From Pantoea sp. Lij88 (GTDB lineage: Bacteria > Pseudomonadota > Gammaproteobacteria > Enterobacterales > Enterobacteriaceae): a stretch of 64,000 bases of DNA. The translations under genes were made by a program, and so were the position numbers. Of the stretch, positions 9,035 to 17,796 are shown in pieces. The notes beneath the pieces are model-generated. The model was not told the origin of the DNA. It did not search any database and saw only the letters and a list, made by a program, of their open reading frames with translations. Every line of letters begins with the position of its first letter. Position 1 is the stretch's first letter. The stretch is taken from NCBI RefSeq assembly GCF_030062155.1, contig NZ_CP118267.1, positions 62,001 to 126,000 of the forward strand, in the 5' to 3' direction.

Positions 9035-9847
9035 TCAGACCTTACTGCCGAGTTCTTCCGAAATTGCCTGGGCTGTTGCTACCACTTTCGCCGTAAGGTT
9101 TTTCGCACCAATCAGCTGCAGCTTCGCCGTCGGCAGCGAGACCGACACCGCATAAGGCACGCGCTGCTGAATATCAAATACAGGTGCCGCAATACAGGTG
9201 ACGCCAAGCTCATTTTCTTCACGATCCATCGCGGTGCGCTGCTGAAGAATATCTTTGAGTTCCTGCTGCATCTCAGGCAGCGTGGTAATGGTATTTCTTG
9301 TCAGTTGCTGAATCGTATCCTGATGGGTTTGCCAGTATTTAAACAGGTACTCTTCGCTGCCCCAGGCCAGAAAAATTTTTCCCATTGCCGAACAGTACAA
9401 CGGCATATGCTGACCGATATAGGCGCGGGTGCGCATCATGCCCGTCGTCGGCTCTAATTTATTAATGAGTACAGCATGGTCATCTTCACGGCTGGAGAAG
9501 TTCACGGTTTCACCGACATCCAGATTCAGTTTTTCCAGATGCTGTCCGGCAACGTGAATAATATTAAGCGATGACAGCGCCTTCTGACCGACTGAAATAA
9601 ACTTGGTGGTTAAGCGATAGCTTCCGGGGGAAGGTGCCTGGGTCACGTATCCACTGCTGTGCAACCCCTGCAGAAGGCGGTGCACGGTGCTTTTGTTCAT
9701 TCCGGACAGTTCAGAAAGATGGGCCAGCGGGCAACCGTTAGGATAATTACTCAGCAACTCAATTAAATGCAGGCCACGAAACAGGCTCTGTGTCCCTGAT
9801 GGCTTTTCGCTCTTCATATCCTTTTCTTTATCCACTTTCACCGCCAT
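9035..9847 (-). CDS. yiaJ: IclR-family regulator of the sugar-acid locus (YiaJ-like)
   Basis: A 270-residue IclR-type regulator. A winged helix-turn-helix occupies about residues 20-75 (LIELLSNYPNGCPLAHLSEL, MNKSTVHRLLQGLHSSGYV). The effector domain contains GMMRTRAYIGQHMPLYCSAMGK and ENELGVTCIAAPVFD, both typical of the family. It is divergent from the ABC importer and sits at the head of a yiaK-S-type cluster, where YiaJ, also an IclR protein, is the known repressor; the symbol is by context and similarity. Two matching IclR-like boxes, at 10081-10095 and 14956-14970, are its probable operators. Confidence 0.85.
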   Translation of the reverse strand: MAVKVDKEKDMKSEKPSGTQSLFRGLHLIELLSNYPNGCPLAHLSELSGMNKSTVHRLLQGLHSSGYVTQAPSPGSYRLTTKFISVGQKALSSLNIIHVAGQHLEKLNLDVGETVNFSSREDDHAVLINKLEPTTGMMRTRAYIGQHMPLYCSAMGKIFLAWGSEEYLFKYWQTHQDTIQQLTRNTITTLPEMQQELKDILQQRTAMDREENELGVTCIAAPVFDIQQRVPYAVSVSLPTAKLQLIGAKNLTAKVVATAQAISEELGSKV

Positions 9848-10047
9848 CCACCTGTCCTCTCCGTTTTTTACTGCCTGAACCCGCTAACGCATGATGTTAA
9901 CTCATGACATACCTGCAGGGAATCTTAAGCTTTTTTAGTGTGGCTGGACACGTCGGTTACGTCCTGACAGAAATGCGCCGTTCATCACAAATTCAAAACA
10001 ATATTTTAACCTGCTGTTTCTGCTGCAGAAATATCCATGCTGCTTCT

Positions 10048-10076
10048 TTGCTTTTCCCCCGCGTCAGGAATAGTAT
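10048..10076 (+). promoter_or_regulatory. Predicted promoter of the ABC importer operon
   Basis: TTGCTT (10048-10053) and TAGTAT (10071-10076) are separated by 17 bases. Matches to the sigma-70 consensus are moderate. The call is strengthened by the identical arrangement at the second promoter of the locus (14922-14950). It lies in the 319-base divergent region 9848-10166, which otherwise shows no ORF I believe. Confidence 0.5.
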
Positions 10077-10080
10077 TTTT

Positions 10081-10095
10081 TGGAATGCTATTTCA
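10081..10095. promoter_or_regulatory. Predicted IclR-family operator, copy 1
   Basis: TGGAATGCTATTTCA resembles the E. coli IclR box (TGGAAATNATTTCCA) and matches the box upstream of yiaK on the opposite strand at all positions except the two central ones. It begins four bases after the -10, where a repressor would block initiation. A second inverted pair, ATTTCA/TGAAAT, overlaps it and extends to 10106. Confidence 0.6.
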
Positions 10096-10166
10096 CATGT
10101 TGAAATCAGCAATGAGCGGTCGCCGCTCTTGCTGCCGATACTCACCAGGCGTCACGGGAGGCAGGA

Positions 10167-11693
10167 ATGCAACCTCATCCGGATAAACCGGTTCTTACAC
10201 TCAGCCATATCACTAAACGCTTCGGCGGTAACGCCGCGGTTAACGATGTGAGCCTGGAGGTCTTCCCCGGCGAAGTGGTAGCACTTCTGGGGGAAAACGG
10301 CGCAGGTAAATCCACGCTGATCAAAGTGCTGGCTGGCGTGTACACCAGCGATGAAGGGCAGATAACCTTTCAGGGCAATGTCACAGCATCCGCCGCCGCG
10401 CTGAAAACCGCAACCACTCAACCCATTGCGTTTATACATCAGGATTTGGGACTGATTGAGTGGATGACCGTGGCGGAAAATATGGCGCTGGTCATGGGAT
10501 TCAGCCGCCGTTTCGGTCTGGTTAACTGGCGGGCGGTGCGTGAACGCGCGCGTCTGGCCCTGGAAGAAGTGGGTATTCAGCTGGATCCCGATGCACGCGT
10601 CTTTGAACTGTCGCGCACGGAGAAGTCGCTGCTGGCGATTGCCCGTGCGGTGGCAGTGAACGCGGAAGTGCTGGTGCTGGATGAACCGACCGCCTCGCTG
10701 CCTGCCAATGACGTGCGTCATCTGTTTAGCGTGATTGAACGCCTGAAAAGCCGCAACGTCGGCATGATTTATGTGACACATCGCCTGGATGAGGTGATTG
10801 AGATTGCCGATCGTATCTGCGTGATGCGTGACGGCAAACGCGTGGCGGAGGGTGTAACGGCAGATTACAAGCTTCACGACCTGGTCGAGATGATTGTGGG
10901 CGAAGCGCTGGAAAGCAATCAGCGTCTTGCCCTGCCCGAGGCGCGTCCGCCTGTGCTGATGCTGGATCAGGTGTGTATCGATGAAGTCGGCCCTGTCTCT
11001 TTCAGCCTGCAACCCGGCGAAATGCTGGCGCTGGCAGGACTGCGCGGTGCCGGCCAGGAAGAGATTGGCCGGATGCTGTTTGGTCTTAAGCAGTCCACCC
11101 GCGGGCAAGTGATCTTCCGCGACAAACCCTGCCACTCGCGTTCCCCACGTGATGCGATGGCCGCAGGCATCTCGTTTGTGGCGGGCGACCGCACGGGCGA
11201 AAGCCTGGTCATGTCGATGAGCGTGCGCGAGAACCTGTTTGTTAATCCCTGTGCCAGCGGTCATCGGCTGTTCTCCCATTACGGCCGTCGCGCTGAGATC
11301 GGGGCCAGCTGGTGGAAAGTCCAGCTGTTCGATGTGCGTCCCAAAGACGTTAACCTGGATATCAGCGCCCTGTCCGGCGGCAACCAGCAGAAAGTGGTGA
11401 TGGCACGCTGGATGCATCTCAACGCGCCGCTGCTGATCCTCGAAGATCCCACTGCGGGTGTAGACGTCGGCGCCCGTGAAGAAATTTATCACCTGCTGAA
11501 TAAAGCCCTCGCTGACGGCGTGGCGGTGCTGGTGATTTCCAATGACCTTGAAGAAATTGCTCACATCTGCAACCGCGCCCTGGTGTTTAACCGGGGCCAG
11601 GTGGTCGGTGAACTGAGAAATGAACAGGTTACCTTTGCAGGTTTACTGGAGCTGGCCTCCGCCAGTTCTGCTGCCCCATTAGCTACCGTCTGA
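10167..11693 (+). CDS. Sugar ABC transporter ATP-binding protein (RbsA/XylG type)
   Basis: A 508-residue duplicated ATPase that powers monosaccharide uptake. The first half has Walker A GENGAGKST, a degenerate signature (FELSRTEKSLLAIARA) and Walker B VLVLDEPTASL. The second half lacks a canonical Walker A (GLRGAGQEE) but has a good signature ALSGGNQQKVVMARW and LLILEDPTAGVDVG. This asymmetry is normal for RbsA/XylG/MglA proteins. It is the first gene of a rightward operon with its permease, binding protein and an SMP-30 lactonase. The context points to a sugar acid or its lactone as substrate, which is inference. Confidence 0.93.
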   Translation: MQPHPDKPVLTLSHITKRFGGNAAVNDVSLEVFPGEVVALLGENGAGKSTLIKVLAGVYTSDEGQITFQGNVTASAAALKTATTQPIAFIHQDLGLIEWMTVAENMALVMGFSRRFGLVNWRAVRERARLALEEVGIQLDPDARVFELSRTEKSLLAIARAVAVNAEVLVLDEPTASLPANDVRHLFSVIERLKSRNVGMIYVTHRLDEVIEIADRICVMRDGKRVAEGVTADYKLHDLVEMIVGEALESNQRLALPEARPPVLMLDQVCIDEVGPVSFSLQPGEMLALAGLRGAGQEEIGRMLFGLKQSTRGQVIFRDKPCHSRSPRDAMAAGISFVAGDRTGESLVMSMSVRENLFVNPCASGHRLFSHYGRRAEIGASWWKVQLFDVRPKDVNLDISALSGGNQQKVVMARWMHLNAPLLILEDPTAGVDVGAREEIYHLLNKALADGVAVLVISNDLEEIAHICNRALVFNRGQVVGELRNEQVTFAGLLELASASSAAPLATV

Positions 11694-11715
11694 ACAGGCA
11701 GTCAGGAGAAACAAT

Positions 11716-12816
11716 ATGTCTAAAACCTCGGTGAAATCCACCGCACTCGAACAGCGGGTCAGCCTGGCTCAGCACGGCTTTGCGCCGTGGTCGATGCAGA
11801 TCCTCACCCGTTACGGGTTACTGCTGTTGTGCGTGCTGTTGGCGTTAATCTTTTCGGCCCTCTCCCCCACGTTTGCCTCGATGCTGACCGTGCAGGCGAT
11901 CTTGTCCAGTAAAGCGAAAATTGCTCTGCTGGCGCTGGCGGCCACCCTGCCGATGATTGTTGGCAAAATCGACCTGAACGTCGGTTTCGGTATCGTGCTG
12001 TGGCACATTCTGGCCATTACGCTGCAGGTAGAATATGGATTCTCATGGCAGATGGCGGTGCTCACCGTGCTGGTCCTGTCAGCGCTCTATGGCCTGCTGA
12101 ACGGCATTCTGGTGGCGCTGGCAGACATTGACAGCTTTGTCGCTACGCTGGGTTCCGGCACGGTGCTGTACGCCATTGCGCTCTGGCACTCCGGAGGCCG
12201 ACAGATTGTGGGTGATCTGCCGGACGCCTTCAGCGCGCTGCACAGCACCGAAATCTTTGGCATCCCGATCGGCGCCTTCTACGTGCTGGGCCTGGCGCTG
12301 GTGTTATGGCTGATCACAGAGCATACGCCGCTGGGAAGATGCATGTATGCCGTGGGCGGCAACCCCGTGGCGGCGCGGCTCAACGGGATTGCCGTTAACA
12401 AATATGTGATTGGCTCCTTTATCGCCTCCAGTGTCATTACCGGCTTCAGCGGCGTGCTGATTGCCGCTGAACAGGGCGTCGGCCAGGCCAGCGTCGGCAT
12501 GGATTACCTGCTGCCCGCCTTAGTTGGCGCCTTTCTTGGCAGCACCACCATTCGTCCGGGCCGGGTTAACGTCTGGGGCACGGTGGTCGGGATTGCGATT
12601 CTGGCTATCGGTATAGCCGGTATCCAGCAATTCGGCGGTGCCTTCTGGGTTGAGCCGCTGTTTAACGGTGCGACGCTGCTGCTGTCGATTACCCTTGCCG
12701 GCTACGCCCAGCGTCGCCGTATGCTGAACCAAAAAGCCGTCGTGCGCAGTCAGAGCACGCCAGCGACCACACCTGACCCACAGCAAAAAACCATCACACC
12801 AGGGAACTCATTATGA
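11716..12816 (+). CDS. Sugar ABC transporter permease (RbsC type)
   Basis: A 366-residue inner-membrane permease of the ribose/xylose/galactose importer class, with eight to ten hydrophobic spans. The conserved cytoplasmic coupling region reads TPLGRCMYAVGGNPVAARLNG, where the EAA-like loop contacts the ATPase. The C-terminal half GGAFWVEPLFNGATLLLSITLAGY is typical. It starts 22 bases after the ATPase stop, preceded by AGGAG, and its last bases overlap the start of the binding protein. It should act with both neighbours as one importer. Confidence 0.92.
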   Translation: MSKTSVKSTALEQRVSLAQHGFAPWSMQILTRYGLLLLCVLLALIFSALSPTFASMLTVQAILSSKAKIALLALAATLPMIVGKIDLNVGFGIVLWHILAITLQVEYGFSWQMAVLTVLVLSALYGLLNGILVALADIDSFVATLGSGTVLYAIALWHSGGRQIVGDLPDAFSALHSTEIFGIPIGAFYVLGLALVLWLITEHTPLGRCMYAVGGNPVAARLNGIAVNKYVIGSFIASSVITGFSGVLIAAEQGVGQASVGMDYLLPALVGAFLGSTTIRPGRVNVWGTVVGIAILAIGIAGIQQFGGAFWVEPLFNGATLLLSITLAGYAQRRRMLNQKAVVRSQSTPATTPDPQQKTITPGNSL

Positions 12817-13913
12817 AAAATCCGGTATCTGGTCTTACTCTCGTTGCCATGCTGGTAGCCTCTTTGCCCGCTCACGCAGACAGCTATCTGGAACAGGCTA
12901 CTGCGGCCGTCGCCAAAGCCACGTCCGGCGCCACGACCTGGGACGGCCCCACTACAGGTCCGAAGCTCCAGGCCAATAAGAAGCTGATTTTTATCGCCTC
13001 CGATATGAAAAATGGCGGCGTGCAGGGCGTTCAGCAAGGGCTCAGCGAGGCGGCAAAAGTCGCGGGCTGGAAGCTGGATACGCTGGACGGCGCGGGATCG
13101 GTGAAGGATCAGCTTGCCGCACTGAACCAGGCTATCGCCCAGCGCCCGGACGGCATCATTATTGGCGGCTGGAACCCGAACGTCGCCAAAATGCCGCTCA
13201 AAAAAGCCGTGCAGCAAAAGATTGTGCTGATGGCATGGCATGCGGAACCCTCACCGGGGCCGATTAAGCAGTACGGCATTACGGATAACATTACCTCGGA
13301 CTCAAACGACGTTGCCCGCCTGGCGGCACAGTACGCCGTGGTGAAATCGGGCGGCAAAGCTCAGGTCATTATCTTTACCGACTCGCTGTACAAAATCGCG
13401 CTGGATAAAGCCAATGCGATGAAGCAGGAAATTGAGAAATGCAGCGAATGTAAAGTCATCGATTTTATCGATACGCCGCTGGCCGATACCTCTAACCGTA
13501 TGCCGTCGCTGACCTTCAGCCTGTTACAGAAGTACGGCGACCGCTGGCAGTATTCGCTGGCCATTAACGATCTCTATTTCGACTTTATGGCCCCGGCGCT
13601 GAAAACCGCAGGCAAAGGCGGTAATAACGCGCCTTACAATATCTCCGCAGGCGATGGATCAATCTCAGCCTTCCAGCGCATTCGCAATGGGGAAAGCCAG
13701 GTCGCTACCGTGGCTGAACCGTTGAAACTGCACGGCTGGCAACTGCTGGATGAGTTTAACCGCGCCTTCGCCGGTCAGCCCTCTTCGGGCTATGTGACGC
13801 CCGCACATCTGATTACCCAGGAAAATATCAGCCAGGATGGCGGACCGCAGAATAATTACGATCCTTCAAACGGTTATCAGGATCATTACAAAACCATCTG
13901 GGGCGTGAAGTAA
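12813..13913 (+). CDS. Periplasmic sugar-binding protein of the ABC importer
   Basis: A 366-residue solute-binding protein with a Sec signal peptide (hydrophobic LTLVAMLVASLP, cleavage near AHA-D). The mature part has the periplasmic-binding-protein type I fold: LIFIASDMKNGGVQGVQQGL, then the hinge region GIIIGGWNPN and a C-terminal lobe with GDGSISAFQRI. It is longer than RbsB, in the range of the rhamnose and autoinducer-2 binding proteins. The ATG overlaps the permease stop, so the three ABC genes are translationally linked. The ligand is unknown; the lactonase gene 14 bases downstream suggests an aldonic or ulosonic acid or lactone. Confidence 0.9.
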   Translation: MKNPVSGLTLVAMLVASLPAHADSYLEQATAAVAKATSGATTWDGPTTGPKLQANKKLIFIASDMKNGGVQGVQQGLSEAAKVAGWKLDTLDGAGSVKDQLAALNQAIAQRPDGIIIGGWNPNVAKMPLKKAVQQKIVLMAWHAEPSPGPIKQYGITDNITSDSNDVARLAAQYAVVKSGGKAQVIIFTDSLYKIALDKANAMKQEIEKCSECKVIDFIDTPLADTSNRMPSLTFSLLQKYGDRWQYSLAINDLYFDFMAPALKTAGKGGNNAPYNISAGDGSISAFQRIRNGESQVATVAEPLKLHGWQLLDEFNRAFAGQPSSGYVTPAHLITQENISQDGGPQNNYDPSNGYQDHYKTIWGVK

Positions 13914-13927
13914 CGGAGGCCAGCAGC

Positions 13928-14758
13928 ATGCAGGTAGAAAAACTGTGTTCCCCTGCCATCTGGGCCGAAGGCCCGGTCTGGCTCCCGCAGCATGATGCGG
14001 TGGTATTCAGCGATGTAAAAGGCAACCGCATGTACTGCTGGCACCGCAACGGTGAACTCAGCCTCTGGCGTCATCACTCTAACTATGCCAACGGCAATGC
14101 CAGGGATAGTCAGGGACGTGTCGTCAGTTGCGAGCATGGCCGTCGGGCGATCAGCCGGACCGAAGCAGACGGCTCGGTCAGCGTGCTGATCGATAAAGTT
14201 GAGGGCAAACGCTTTAACTCGCCCAACGATCTGGCGATCCGTTCTGATGGCACGATCTGGTTTACCGACCCGCCTTACGGAATCGTTAACGATCACGAAG
14301 GCTATCTGGCGCCCAGTCAGGTGATTGGCTGCTATCTCTACTGCTATGATCCCGGTAGCGGGCAGCTCAGTATTGCGGCCAGCGATCTGCAGCGCCCGAA
14401 CGGACTGGCATTCTCACCCGATGAAAGCCTGCTTTATGTGGCCGATATGTCGGTGGTGGATTTTCCGACGCTGGGACGCCATCAGCTCCGGGTTTACCGG
14501 GTGGAGGGACAGGAACTCTCAGCCGGGCAATTTTTTGCCGATGTCACACCGGGCTTTCCGGACGGATTTTGTGTGGATGCCAACGGTGACATTTACTGTA
14601 GCTGTGCTGACGGGGTCATTATTTTTGACCCTCACGGGGCGCGTAAAGGCAAAATCCCGATTCCCGAGACGGTATCCAACTGCACCCTTGGCGGACCCGA
14701 TAACAATGAACTTTATATCACGGCCAATACCTCACTCTACCGGGTAATCCTGCGCTAA
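13928..14758 (+). CDS. SMP-30/gluconolactonase/LRE family lactonase
   Basis: A 276-residue six-bladed beta-propeller of the SMP-30 (regucalcin/gluconolactonase) family, metal-dependent enzymes that hydrolyse sugar lactones. Family signatures visible are AEGPVWLPQHDAVVFSDV at the N-terminus (metal-binding Glu in AEGP), FNSPNDLAIRSDGTIWFTDPPYG (metal-binding Asn), RPNGLAFSPDESLLYVADM and PDGFCVDANGDIYCSC. No signal peptide, so cytoplasmic. It is the last gene of the ABC importer operon and likely opens an imported lactone before YiaK-type chemistry. The exact substrate is not readable. Confidence 0.9.
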   Translation: MQVEKLCSPAIWAEGPVWLPQHDAVVFSDVKGNRMYCWHRNGELSLWRHHSNYANGNARDSQGRVVSCEHGRRAISRTEADGSVSVLIDKVEGKRFNSPNDLAIRSDGTIWFTDPPYGIVNDHEGYLAPSQVIGCYLYCYDPGSGQLSIAASDLQRPNGLAFSPDESLLYVADMSVVDFPTLGRHQLRVYRVEGQELSAGQFFADVTPGFPDGFCVDANGDIYCSCADGVIIFDPHGARKGKIPIPETVSNCTLGGPDNNELYITANTSLYRVILR

Positions 14759-14921
14759 ACCGATTGGGCAGGAAGCGTGAGAACAGGTAATCAGTCATGT
14801 CAGCTCGGCCGGAGCTGACCGCCCTTCTGCGGGCAAAATCTGGCAAAAAAGCCTGAGATCACAAAAGCCACCGATAAATATAACTTACTGATTTGTATTA
14901 AATATTTTTCAGGTCATTTCT

Positions 14922-14950
14922 TTGACTGGCGCCATTTTTCCCCATAGCAT
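14922..14950 (+). promoter_or_regulatory. Predicted promoter of the yiaK operon
   Basis: TTGACT (14922-14927) and TAGCAT (14945-14950) with a 17-base spacer, in the 250-base gap after the lactonase gene. The -35 matches five of six consensus bases. The layout mirrors the importer promoter at 10048-10076. Confidence 0.6.
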
Positions 14951-14955
14951 TTAGT

Positions 14956-14970
14956 TGAAATGACATTCCA
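14956..14970. promoter_or_regulatory. Predicted IclR-family operator, copy 2
   Basis: TGAAATGACATTCCA, read on the other strand, is TGGAATGTCATTTCA and shares TGGAATGNNATTTCA with the box at 10081-10095. It starts five bases after the -10 and so covers the expected transcription start. Confidence 0.6.
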
Positions 14971-15009
14971 CATTATGAAATTCAAGGCAACGCCGGGAGT
15001 ATCAGTCGT

Positions 15010-16008
15010 ATGAGAATCAGCTATCAGCAGTTGTATGAGGAGTTTCTCCGCGTACTCACCAGTCGTAACGTGCCCCAGGAAAAAGCTGAAGCCTGTGCGC
15101 ACATGTTTACCGAAACCAGTCTCAACGGCGTCTATTCCCACGGCGTAAATCGCTTCCCGCGTTTTATTCAGCAACTGGACGCGGGCCATATCGTTCCCGA
15201 TGCCGATGCGCAGAAAGTCCTGTCGCTGGGGGCGATCGAGCAGTGGGATGCACAGCGTGCCATCGGCAATATCACTGCGCATAGCATGATGGATCGCGCC
15301 ATGGCCGTGGCATCTGAGCACGGTATCGGGCTGGTGGCGTTGCGAAATGCCAATCACTGGATGCGCGGCGGCAGTTACGGCTGGCAGGCGGCGGAAAAAG
15401 GGTTTGTGGGCATTTGCTGGACGAATTCAATTGCCGTGATGCCGCCCTGGGGCGCGAAAAGCGGCGCTATCGGGACTAACCCGCTGATCATCGCCGTGCC
15501 GGGTGAGCCGATCACCATGGTGGATATGTCGATGTCGATGTTCTCCTACGGGATGCTGGAAGTGAATCGTCTGGCCGGTAAAAGTCTGCCGGTCGATGGC
15601 GGGTTTGATGATGACGGTCACTACACCCGCGACCCGGCCACGCTTGAGCAAAACCGCCGCATCTTACCCATGGGTTACTGGAAAGGCTCCGCGCTGTCGG
15701 TGGTGCTCGACATGCTGGCCACCCTTCTCTCCAACGGCGCCTCCGTCACCGAAGTCACCCACGACAACGGCGATGAATTCGGCATCTCCCAGGTCTTTAT
15801 CGCGATTGATGTAGACAAGCTGATTGATGGCGACACTCGCCAGCACAAACTCGACCGCATCCGTGCATCCGTTATCAACGCGGAACGTGCTGACAGCGAG
15901 CAGGCAATTCGGCTGCCCGGCGATAAGTTTCCACCGCTGCGAGCTGAGAACCAGCGTCTTGGCATTCCTGTGGATGAACGTATCTGGGCGCGCATTCAGG
16001 CGCTGTAA
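15010..16008 (+). CDS. yiaK: 2,3-diketo-L-gulonate reductase
   Basis: A 332-residue NAD(P)H-dependent reductase of the LDH2/MDH2 family, the same length as E. coli YiaK and very similar to it throughout. It converts 2,3-diketo-L-gulonate to 3-keto-L-gulonate. The segment [16 protein letters not shown] carries the catalytic His. The cofactor and substrate region [19 protein letters not shown] and the [11 protein letters not shown] and [10 protein letters not shown] stretches are conserved. It is the first gene of the second transcription unit, with its own promoter and operator, and is followed ten bases later by yiaL. Confidence 0.93.
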   Translation: MRISYQQLYEEFLRVLTSRNVPQEKAEACAHMFTETSLNGVYSHGVNRFPRFIQQLDAGHIVPDADAQKVLSLGAIEQWDAQRAIGNITAHSMMDRAMAVASEHGIGLVALRNANHWMRGGSYGWQAAEKGFVGICWTNSIAVMPPWGAKSGAIGTNPLIIAVPGEPITMVDMSMSMFSYGMLEVNRLAGKSLPVDGGFDDDGHYTRDPATLEQNRRILPMGYWKGSALSVVLDMLATLLSNGASVTEVTHDNGDEFGISQVFIAIDVDKLIDGDTRQHKLDRIRASVINAERADSEQAIRLPGDKFPPLRAENQRLGIPVDERIWARIQAL

Positions 16009-16018
16009 GGAGAAAATG

Positions 16019-16504
16019 ATGATCACCGGACATATTGCGAACACCGACCCGCGTCACTATCCCCCGGCGATAGCACAGGCGCTCGCCTGCCTCCATCGCC
16101 ACGATCTGACCAACATGGCGGCGGGACGCTATCAGGACAGCGAAACGGGCTGGACCCTGCAGGTGCTGGATCTGCACACCGCCAGGCTGGAGGAGAACTT
16201 CCCGGAAGCGCATCGCCTGCATATCGATGTGCAGTATCTGGTGGCTGGCGAAGAAGTGATCGGCGTTGTCACGCAGCCGCTGGATTTACCGGTGCATCAG
16301 CCTTACGACAGCGAACGCGACATCATCTTCTACCAGCACGCGCCGGAGGAGACCCTGGTGCGCATGCTGCCAGGCACCTTCGCCGTGTTTTTTCCGCAGG
16401 ATATTCATCGCCCGAACTGCGCGGTGGGTACGCCGGGGCCGATTCGCAAAGTGGTGATTAAGATCCCCACCCGCGACCTGGTTCAGGCAAGGAGGACGCC
16501 ATGA
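16019..16504 (+). CDS. yiaL: YiaL family protein (YhcH/YjgK/YiaL, DUF386)
   Basis: A 161-residue beta-rich protein of the YhcH/YjgK/YiaL family, cupin-like proteins found in sugar-acid operons. The start MITGHIANTDP matches E. coli YiaL. I chose the second of two adjacent ATGs (16019) because AGGAG at 16008-16012 is then six bases away; a longer open frame upstream is spurious. Conserved stretches are HRLHIDVQYLVAGEE and AVFFPQDIHRPNC, which supply His and Glu ligands for a metal. Function in the ascorbate-type pathway is not established. The stop overlaps the start of the transporter. Confidence 0.9.
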   Translation: MITGHIANTDPRHYPPAIAQALACLHRHDLTNMAAGRYQDSETGWTLQVLDLHTARLEENFPEAHRLHIDVQYLVAGEEVIGVVTQPLDLPVHQPYDSERDIIFYQHAPEETLVRMLPGTFAVFFPQDIHRPNCAVGTPGPIRKVVIKIPTRDLVQARRTP

Positions 16505-17796
16505 GTCTGACATCGACCGCCGTTAATCGTGAGAAGATCCCTTCCCTGCGCTGGTTACGGATCATTCCGCCCATCCTCATCACCTGCATCATTTCTTATA
16601 TGGATCGGGTCAATATTGCCTTTGCCATGCCAGGTGGCATGGATGCCGAACTGGGTATCAGCGCCTCCATGGCCGGACTGGCGGGCGGCATTTTCTTCAT
16701 TGGTTATCTGTTCCTGCAGGTGCCGGGCGGCAAGCTGGCCGTCTATGGCAACGGCAAACGTTTTATCGGCTGGTCGCTGCTGGCCTGGGCGATCATCTCG
16801 ATGCTCACCGGTCTGGCCACCAGTCAGTATCAGCTGCTGGCGCTGCGCTTCGCGTTGGGTATCGCCGAAGGCGGCATGCTGCCAGTGGTGCTGACCATGA
16901 TTGGCAACTGGTTCCCGGATGCCGAGCGCGGCCGGGCCAATGCCATTGTGATCATGTTTGTACCCATCGCCGGGATCATTACCGCGCCGCTCTCCGGCTG
17001 GATCATTACCCACTGGGACTGGCGCATGCTGTTTTACGTGGAAGGCGCTTTATCGCTGGTGGTCATGGCGCTGTGGCATTTCACCATCAGTAACCGGCCG
17101 CAGGAAGCGAACTGGATCTCTCCCGCTGAGAAGCAGTACCTCATCACGACGCTGCATAACGAGCAGCTGATGATCAAAGGGCAGAACGTGCGAAATGCCT
17201 CTCTGCGTCGGGTCATGCGCGAGCCCGTGATGTGGCGGCTGATCCTGGTGAATTTCTTCTACCAGACGGGCATTTACGGCTACACCCTGTGGCTGCCGAC
17301 CATCCTGAAAGAGCTGACGCACGGCAATGTCGAACAGGTCGGTATGCTGGCCATTCTTCCTTACGTTGGCGCGATCTTTGGCATGTTTCTGTTTTCGGTT
17401 CTGTCGGATGCGACCGGACGGCGCAAGCTGTTTGTGGCGCTGCCGCTGGCTGGCTTTGCGCTGTGCATGGCGCTCTCCGTGTTGCTGAAAGCGCATATCT
17501 GGTGGTCCTATGCCGCGCTGGTAGGCTGTGGCGTCTTTATTCAGTCTGCGGCGGGCGTGTTCTGGAGTATTCCGCCGCGCCTGTTCAATGCCGAGGTCGC
17601 AGGCGGAGCGCGTGGTCTGATCAACGCGCTGGGCAACCTGGGCGGCTTCTGCGGGCCTTATATGGTCGGCATGCTGATTGCGTTTTACAGCAAAGATGCC
17701 GGGGTTTACAGCCTGGCTATTTCGCTGGCGCTGGCTGCGGTGCTGGCCATGACGCTGCCTGCCCGTTGTGACTCTGCCAGACGGGAGGCCTTATGA
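16501..17796 (+). CDS. yiaX2: MFS transporter, anion:cation symporter (YiaX2-like)
   Basis: A 431-residue major facilitator protein with twelve predicted spans. It belongs to the anion:cation symporter branch (phthalate/glucarate/hexuronate type): it starts RWLRIIPPILITCIISYMDRVNIAFAMPG in segments typical of that branch, and has LRFALGIAEGG and WFPDAERGRANA in the first half. In Klebsiella the yia cluster contains an MFS gene, yiaX2, at this very place between yiaL and the kinase; the symbol is given on that basis. It overlaps both neighbours by four bases. With the ABC importer it gives the locus two uptake systems. Confidence 0.88.
   Translation: MSLTSTAVNREKIPSLRWLRIIPPILITCIISYMDRVNIAFAMPGGMDAELGISASMAGLAGGIFFIGYLFLQVPGGKLAVYGNGKRFIGWSLLAWAIISMLTGLATSQYQLLALRFALGIAEGGMLPVVLTMIGNWFPDAERGRANAIVIMFVPIAGIITAPLSGWIITHWDWRMLFYVEGALSLVVMALWHFTISNRPQEANWISPAEKQYLITTLHNEQLMIKGQNVRNASLRRVMREPVMWRLILVNFFYQTGIYGYTLWLPTILKELTHGNVEQVGMLAILPYVGAIFGMFLFSVLSDATGRRKLFVALPLAGFALCMALSVLLKAHIWWSYAALVGCGVFIQSAAGVFWSIPPRLFNAEVAGGARGLINALGNLGGFCGPYMVGMLIAFYSKDAGVYSLAISLALAAVLAMTLPARCDSARREAL

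Noticed and set aside
10152..11564. 470-residue open frame on the minus strand opposite the ABC ATPase gene
   Set aside because: It is a shadow of a high-GC coding region; composition is His/Gln/Arg-rich without motifs, while the plus-strand frame has all the ATPase motifs.
15824..16015. N-terminal extension of the YiaL frame
   Set aside because: It overlaps the yiaK 3' end; YiaL homology and the AGGAG site point to 16019.
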